A stretch of 64,000 nt of DNA, from assembly GCA_907165065.1 (NCBI GenBank), contig OU015525.1, positions 29,888,037 through 29,952,036 of the forward strand, written 5' to 3'. Positions 59,110 through 64,000 of the stretch are shown here, in pieces (position 1 is the first letter of the stretch; each line of letters begins with the position of its first letter). Under the pieces are notes generated by a model that saw only the letters and a list, made by a program, of their open reading frames with translations, was not told where the DNA came from and made no database searches. Source of the DNA: Caprimulgus europaeus. Lineage: Eukaryota; Chordata; Aves; Caprimulgiformes; Caprimulgidae. A program made the position numbers and the translations under genes.

Positions 59110-61706
59110 GAACTAGTCCAAAGCCTACAGGAACTTCCTAAGGAATATTTCATTGGGTACTGAAAATAAAGGTGCAAGACCAGTGCCCAAGACAAACAGA
59201 CTAAAGAGCATCCAAATAAAAATTGTCTCATGGGTGGTTTCAGCAATGTCATTGATGGAACAAGTCAGAAATGAGTAATATTAGCCCTATCTCAAAGCGG
59301 AGACATTGAATTTAGTTGGTGAAATTCCCAGTTTCCAAGATAAAAATTGTTTTTGTTTTTTTCCTGAAGAATGAAACTGGTAGAGTTTCTCAGCTAAAGA
59401 GATTTATAAATATGTTTTATTATGGACAAAAATTTGTATTATTTCCTGCCTTCAAATAGAATTATTTTTAAAGCTTTTTGTCATCTAAGTGATACGGGTA
59501 ATTGTCAGCCTGAAGCAAACATCTGGCATAAAAATTTCAGCTCAAAATACTTAAAGTTATAAGTTATAAGTAAGTTCTCATGGATGTTATTGGCAATATT
59601 ACCTATTGTCAACTCAGTACAGATTGTAATGGGAATTGCCTGTTTATATTTCCTGTGTCAGAAAAGTTGGCACTGTAGCAGTAAAAAAATGCTGTGGTAG
59701 TGGAAACCTTGAGGAAGCAAAAAAAGATCTCTCTCTTTTTGGGGGAAAAGTATGTATCTTCAGGATATAATTTTAGAAGCCTTAATAAATTTAGCAGTCA
59801 CTGTGTGAATATAAAGGCTATTTTGTACACAGTGAAGAAATCTATAAATTAAAACACCACACTCACTAATAGCCAATCAAGCACACATTGACAGCTGTGA
59901 GTAGCTTACCTACTGACAGTTTAGCTGTTTGCTGGGCCACAGCCTTTTAAAGAAATTTAAATTTTAAATGTATTGCTTTGAAACAATGGCAAAATTATTC
60001 CTGTGTACAAATTGGTTTAAAAGAAAGCCTCTGAAATGATATCTACTTCAGTCATATATCAATTGAACTCACTAGTCCATGCTTGTCTTCACCTTCTAAA
60101 GTACTCGTACAGTCGAAAGATAAGGGAACCCTATTCTATCTCTGTCTACATTTTTGATATCAAAGAGATATTGAAACTACAAAAGGTTCACATGATCCTA
60201 AATGACGTACAGCCTATACTGACTTTCATTAGGAATAACAACTATTTATTTTTCTGACAGTTACAACACCACCCTTATCAATGAGCTCAGATGCATCAGG
60301 GTTCATGTGTTTTAGACTTAATCATTTCTTTTTACACTACCAGCAGGTTTTATAAAGGTTATGATTCATGACCATCTGTCACATGTGTTCTTTAAAAAGC
60401 TATTTGTAATTAAAAAATGAAAACTGCCACTACATCTTTCTTAACGTTCACAAGCGATGCTGTACTGAAGACAAGTTGAGTGAGGCCTGATCCTGAAAGT
60501 TTGGAGTAGCAAATCCTGCTTTTCCTTTTCCCCTCCAGCAGGTAAAACAAGAAACCTGGACGCTTGGCAAGATTAAAGGCTCTCTTTTACCTTGAAAGCA
60601 TGATGCAAAATTCATTGATGGACATTTGTAAAACACTGAACTCTACTGGATATAACCAGACAGGAATTTCAGACAGAAAAAGGTGATCAGTGAGTACTAA
60701 GTATATACTAGAGGGAAATAATTAGTAAGGCAGCAGTAAAGCTTTGCAATCAGGATCTCAGGGAACCTGTGGGTCTCATTCCTTGCAAATCACAGAAAGG
60801 GGGGGCTAGAATCCCTCCAACATCCAACATTAAATGGTAACAACTCTACACTCTAAGGACTCTTGTTCTTCAAAGTAATGTGTGGATTTTATTGCTGAGA
60901 GGGAAGAACAATTATTTTTCTGTTCTGTTTTTATATGCAGGATTGAAAAAAGTGAAAGAAAAAAAAAAAAAGAAGAAAACAACCCTCCAATAAGCAAATA
61001 GTTAAAGAATGTAAAAAGGAATTTGGTTTCTCAACACTGGAGCAATATCCTAAGGACTGAACTATGCCTTTTTTCTGTTTTTAACATTTGATCAGATTCC
61101 ATTTTGAATATTGAAATATTTGTGCAGATAAGTGTATTAAAATAATTACTTTTTTGCAAATACTATTTGAATGAATCAACATTTTTTAGTGCTTTTAATA
61201 TTTAGCATATCTCTAATTGCCACCAAATTACAAATTATAAAAGTTAATTCTTTCTACAAGACATTTTGTTCTCTATTTATGACCCTAACTTTTTTTCATA
61301 TGGTAAAATCAGCTACAACTTGTCATTTATTAACATTTGTGGAGAGCAAGATCAATGTATGAATTATTTACAAAATAACAAGTAAAGACTCCAAAATATT
61401 TTATTCTTAGTTATTCATTTCATTGGCTTTAGTGTGAATCCTTGCATTATATTTATTTTTGTTATTTAAATGACTGTCATGAAATTAAAATAAATAAAAT
61501 GAATAATCACAGAGAACATCAAGTGCATTATTTTTTTATTATCTATGAGGATTGACACTATTTGTTATATCAATCTGCATTTGCATGGGGATGGAATCTA
61601 GAGTCCTTACGGTCTCTGTCCTACTCAGAGATTGAAAGACCACACACCTCAGCAGATCAAGAGAATTAATTTCACCTAACTTTAGTTGCCTACAATGTAG
61701 ATGGGA
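59110..61706. other. AT-rich non-coding DNA, nothing recognised
   Basis: Unique sequence with an A-run near 60958-60971. No gene or mobile element recognised. Confidence 0.5.
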
Positions 61707-61753
61707 GTTGTCTAAGTGACCACTGTAAATGTTGGAGTGGTCACTTAGACAAC
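61707..61753. repeat. Perfect 18-bp inverted repeat at LTR breakpoint
   Basis: Left arm GTTGTCTAAGTGACCACT (61707-61724) is the exact reverse complement of AGTGGTCACTTAGACAAC (61736-61753), loop 11 bases. The right arm ends on the base before the LTR similarity begins. Confidence 0.95.
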
Positions 61754-61977
61754 AATGTAATGGTTATGAGTGATGGAGCCCTGCTTTCCTGGAGATGGCT
61801 GAACATCTGCCTACCGATAGGAAATAGGGAAAGAATTCCTTGTTTTGCTTTTGCTTAACTGTCTTTATAATAAGTTTTCTCACTTTTGTCCTTCTGATTC
61901 TTTTCTCCCTCCCTCTGGGGGAGAGTGTTTGAACAGGTGGGTGGTGCTAAGGTGCCCACTAGAGTTGACCCATAACA
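61754..61977 (+). mobile_element. 3' fragment of ERVL-like LTR (same family as 51302-51884)
   Basis: From AATGTAATGGTTATGAGTGA onward it follows the 3' part of the LTR at 51302-51884: CCTGCTTTCCTGGAGATGGC, GGGAAAGAATTCCTTGTTTT, TTTCTCACTTTTGTCCTTCT, and the end TTGACCCATAACA at 61965-61977. The 5' half with its promoter region is absent and is replaced by a perfect inverted repeat. A fossil fragment. Confidence 0.85.
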
Positions 61978-63962
61978 CATATACACACACATACACATAC
62001 ATATAGATGATATATAGTTTTATAGAGAGAGATAAAAACATGTATATTTCTGCATAGAAGTTCAAGCTCTGCTTGTACAAGGGCATGAAGAATAAGGAAG
62101 AAAAACTACTCCAATAATCGATTTTTCTCCTCAATTTTCTTCCTCAGTTTTTCATTATGTACTTGGGAATTTATCTACAATTTTTATCTAGGATCTAATA
62201 AGTACTACACTGACAATCATTTATTGTTTATTCATTTTGATAAGAGAAAAAAAAATGAAAAAAATACTTTTTATTTTATGCAATGCAGAGATGTCATCAT
62301 ATCCTCAACTTTTACAACAGTTCAGGCCATTCAGTTACCCTGGTATGAAACTGAATGGGTTGAGTTTGAACTATGTGCACTTAGTTTGCTCATGATCTGC
62401 ACTTAGCTATTAGTCTGCACTCAAGTGCACTTAACATATTGGCTTCTTGGCAGTATAGGGAGATATGATACCATAAACAAATATAGTGCTCAAATTTCAA
62501 AACTATAAATATCACACATTATGAATGTCTTTCTGATATTAAGAAAGAAGCATCAATAATGGGAGGAAAGAAACCCTAGTGATGCATTGGATCATGTTTA
62601 TATTATAAGATAATTCTTACATTTTTTGGACACTAATTAAAAATTCTACTCTCCATATTGCACAAGTATTATTCTAAAATTTTGGTCATTTTTATATAGG
62701 AAAATAATCTAGATTTGTCTCCATAAGGTAACATCTGCTCTCTAGAACATGATCATAATTTTTCTACTGTATTAATCAAGTTGCAAAATAAGGTGTCCTT
62801 TACAGCAGAAAATACAAAGATCTCATACCATTTTGTGGGAAGATTTCAACATACATTCAGAAGAACTGTCAGGATCTATAAATTATATATTATAAATCAG
62901 TAAAAAAACTGTATCCTTTGAGGAAAAATTTAGGTAGAAATAATACTGAAACTAAGAGGATGCTGTTATGAAGTATGTTGCTCTTAGTTTTAAATACATG
63001 TAAGAGAATGTGCAGAGATTCTAGGAACAACTGAAAATCCAGAGATAACTATGAGCTTACTTACCTTTTACAGATGTGAGCTACATAGGAAGCTATTTGT
63101 ATTGTAGATCAACAAACAGAAAGAAAAGGTTGCAAATAAAACAGCGCAAACCTAGTGGGAAGGTGAAATACAGAGGTAATTTTGAGTGGCAATGCTTGTA
63201 TGATTGCAGTTCTTGACTCTCACCTGAAACTTGTAAAATTCAGCGATTGCTTCATTGTGAAAAAGACAATGAGGAGAAACATTAATGCAAAGAAATTTGT
63301 TATAATTATAGACTTCATTATCATTCAAACATAATAAAATATAGGAAAAGTAATCCAGGAAATTTACAACATACTCAAAGAGTAAGTATTATTAGTGCCT
63401 ACTGTTCAATTATTTTACATGATGTGGACTAAACGCTTCATGCACAGTTCACAATCATGACAATGAACTTGTCACACAGGAACAATTCAATTTGCTGAGT
63501 ATCAGGATCAGACTTCATCATAGGCTTTAGGGCAAGACTATTATTATTCCTCAAATCCTCATGTAGCCAATACAAACTGGAAAAAGAAACAATGCTACTA
63601 ACCATTTGATATGGTTCAGTATTATACCCAATCTGCTCATCAGAGCTAGTGAAATGGAAATAAATGCTTTTCTTGATGTAGGAGTCATACTGTATCACTT
63701 CTGAAGGAATAATAAAGCAACTAGGAATCATATATATCTATTATTGAGCCAATTCTTACTGTTTCACAATTCCAGGAATTTCTAAAGCTAAGATTACTAA
63801 ATGCCTGTCATTGAAAATGTCACCCTTTATGGAAACTCACCACACACCTTACTATCATTCAATATATGCAAGAGATTGATTCAGTAGGAAGAAGGAAGAC
63901 AATCTTTTCCAAGCCTGTTGAAAAAATGAAAATAGTTTTTTAATTGTTTATTTAATAATTAG
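61978..63962. other. AT-rich non-coding DNA with a TA/CA run
   Basis: A CATATACACACACATACAC-type run lies directly after the LTR fragment (about 61977-62020). The rest is unique AT-rich DNA with no recognised gene. Confidence 0.5.
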
Positions 63963-64000
63963 CTTCCCCCCACCACTCCCTTCTTCCCGGGCTTAAATAA
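63963..64000 (-). mobile_element. Possible edge of another ERVL-like LTR, cut by the window end
   Basis: CTTCCCCCCACCACTCCCTT followed by CTTCCCGGGCTTAA closely matches positions 14207-14242 of the reverse LTR (CATCCCCCTACCCCTCCCTG, then CTTCCGGGGCTTAA). The match begins abruptly about 240 bases inside that LTR's coordinates, so the outer end is either diverged or missing. The window stops after 38 bases. Confidence 0.5.

Noticed and set aside
1-64000. CRISPR arrays, tRNA or rRNA genes, bacterial operons or a multi-gene system
   Set aside because: None is visible. Repeats are interspersed avian elements or simple repeats, no cloverleaf with A/B boxes was recognised, and no run of adjacent real coding genes exists.

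Overview
The window is AT-rich vertebrate DNA from a bird. The evidence is at least ten fragments of the CR1 LINE (3' tails of the ATTCTATGATTCTGTGA type; ORF2 pieces such as ALVRPRLEYCVQFWSP) together with several long terminal repeats of the ERVL-like type common in avian genomes (termini of the form TGTNCTGGGTTT ... GGTTAAACCACNACA). Mammalian Alu, L1 or MIR sequences were not seen. The species cannot be read from the sequence.

No host protein-coding gene, tRNA, rRNA, CRISPR array or operon was found. The open reading frames here are short (at most about 160 codons). They are either inside or antisense to CR1 and LTR sequence, or look like chance openings in AT-rich DNA. The window is best read as intergenic or deep intronic sequence, a gene-poor stretch.

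Layout: 0-8 kb has a possible reverse-oriented solo LTR (132-734), a perfect 16-bp hairpin (4292-4329) and a CR1 tail (3008-3491). 8-16 kb is the densest part: a CR1 piece with ORF2 C-terminus (8081-8735), a reverse LTR with a tandemly duplicated flank (9797-10859), and two LTRs back to back 31 bp apart (13969-15124 minus, 15156-15715 plus). 16-36 kb is sparse: an unclassified GC-rich block (17860-18230), a CR1 tail (20119-20305), a complete solo LTR (21586-21980) and a compound TAA/GAA/TTA microsatellite (35098-35247). 36-47 kb has a longer CR1 (36375-37265) and a mosaic at 44.2-46.8 kb of CR1 tails, an LTR-like block and two CR1 ORF2 fragments in opposite orientations. 51-54 kb has a solo LTR (51302-51884) followed by the most ORF2-rich plus-strand CR1 (52366-53222). 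58-64 kb has a CR1 tail, two perfect inverted repeats next to repeat boundaries (59065-59109 and 61707-61753), a truncated LTR (61754-61977), and what looks like the start of another LTR cut by the window end.

The elements are fossils. The LTRs appear as solo copies without gag/pol/env coding sequence, and the CR1 copies are 5'-truncated. No functioning multi-gene system was found. The most interesting observations are structural: perfect hairpins at repeat breakpoints, repeat mosaics, a degenerate minisatellite inside an LTR and a hairpin-capable triplet repeat.
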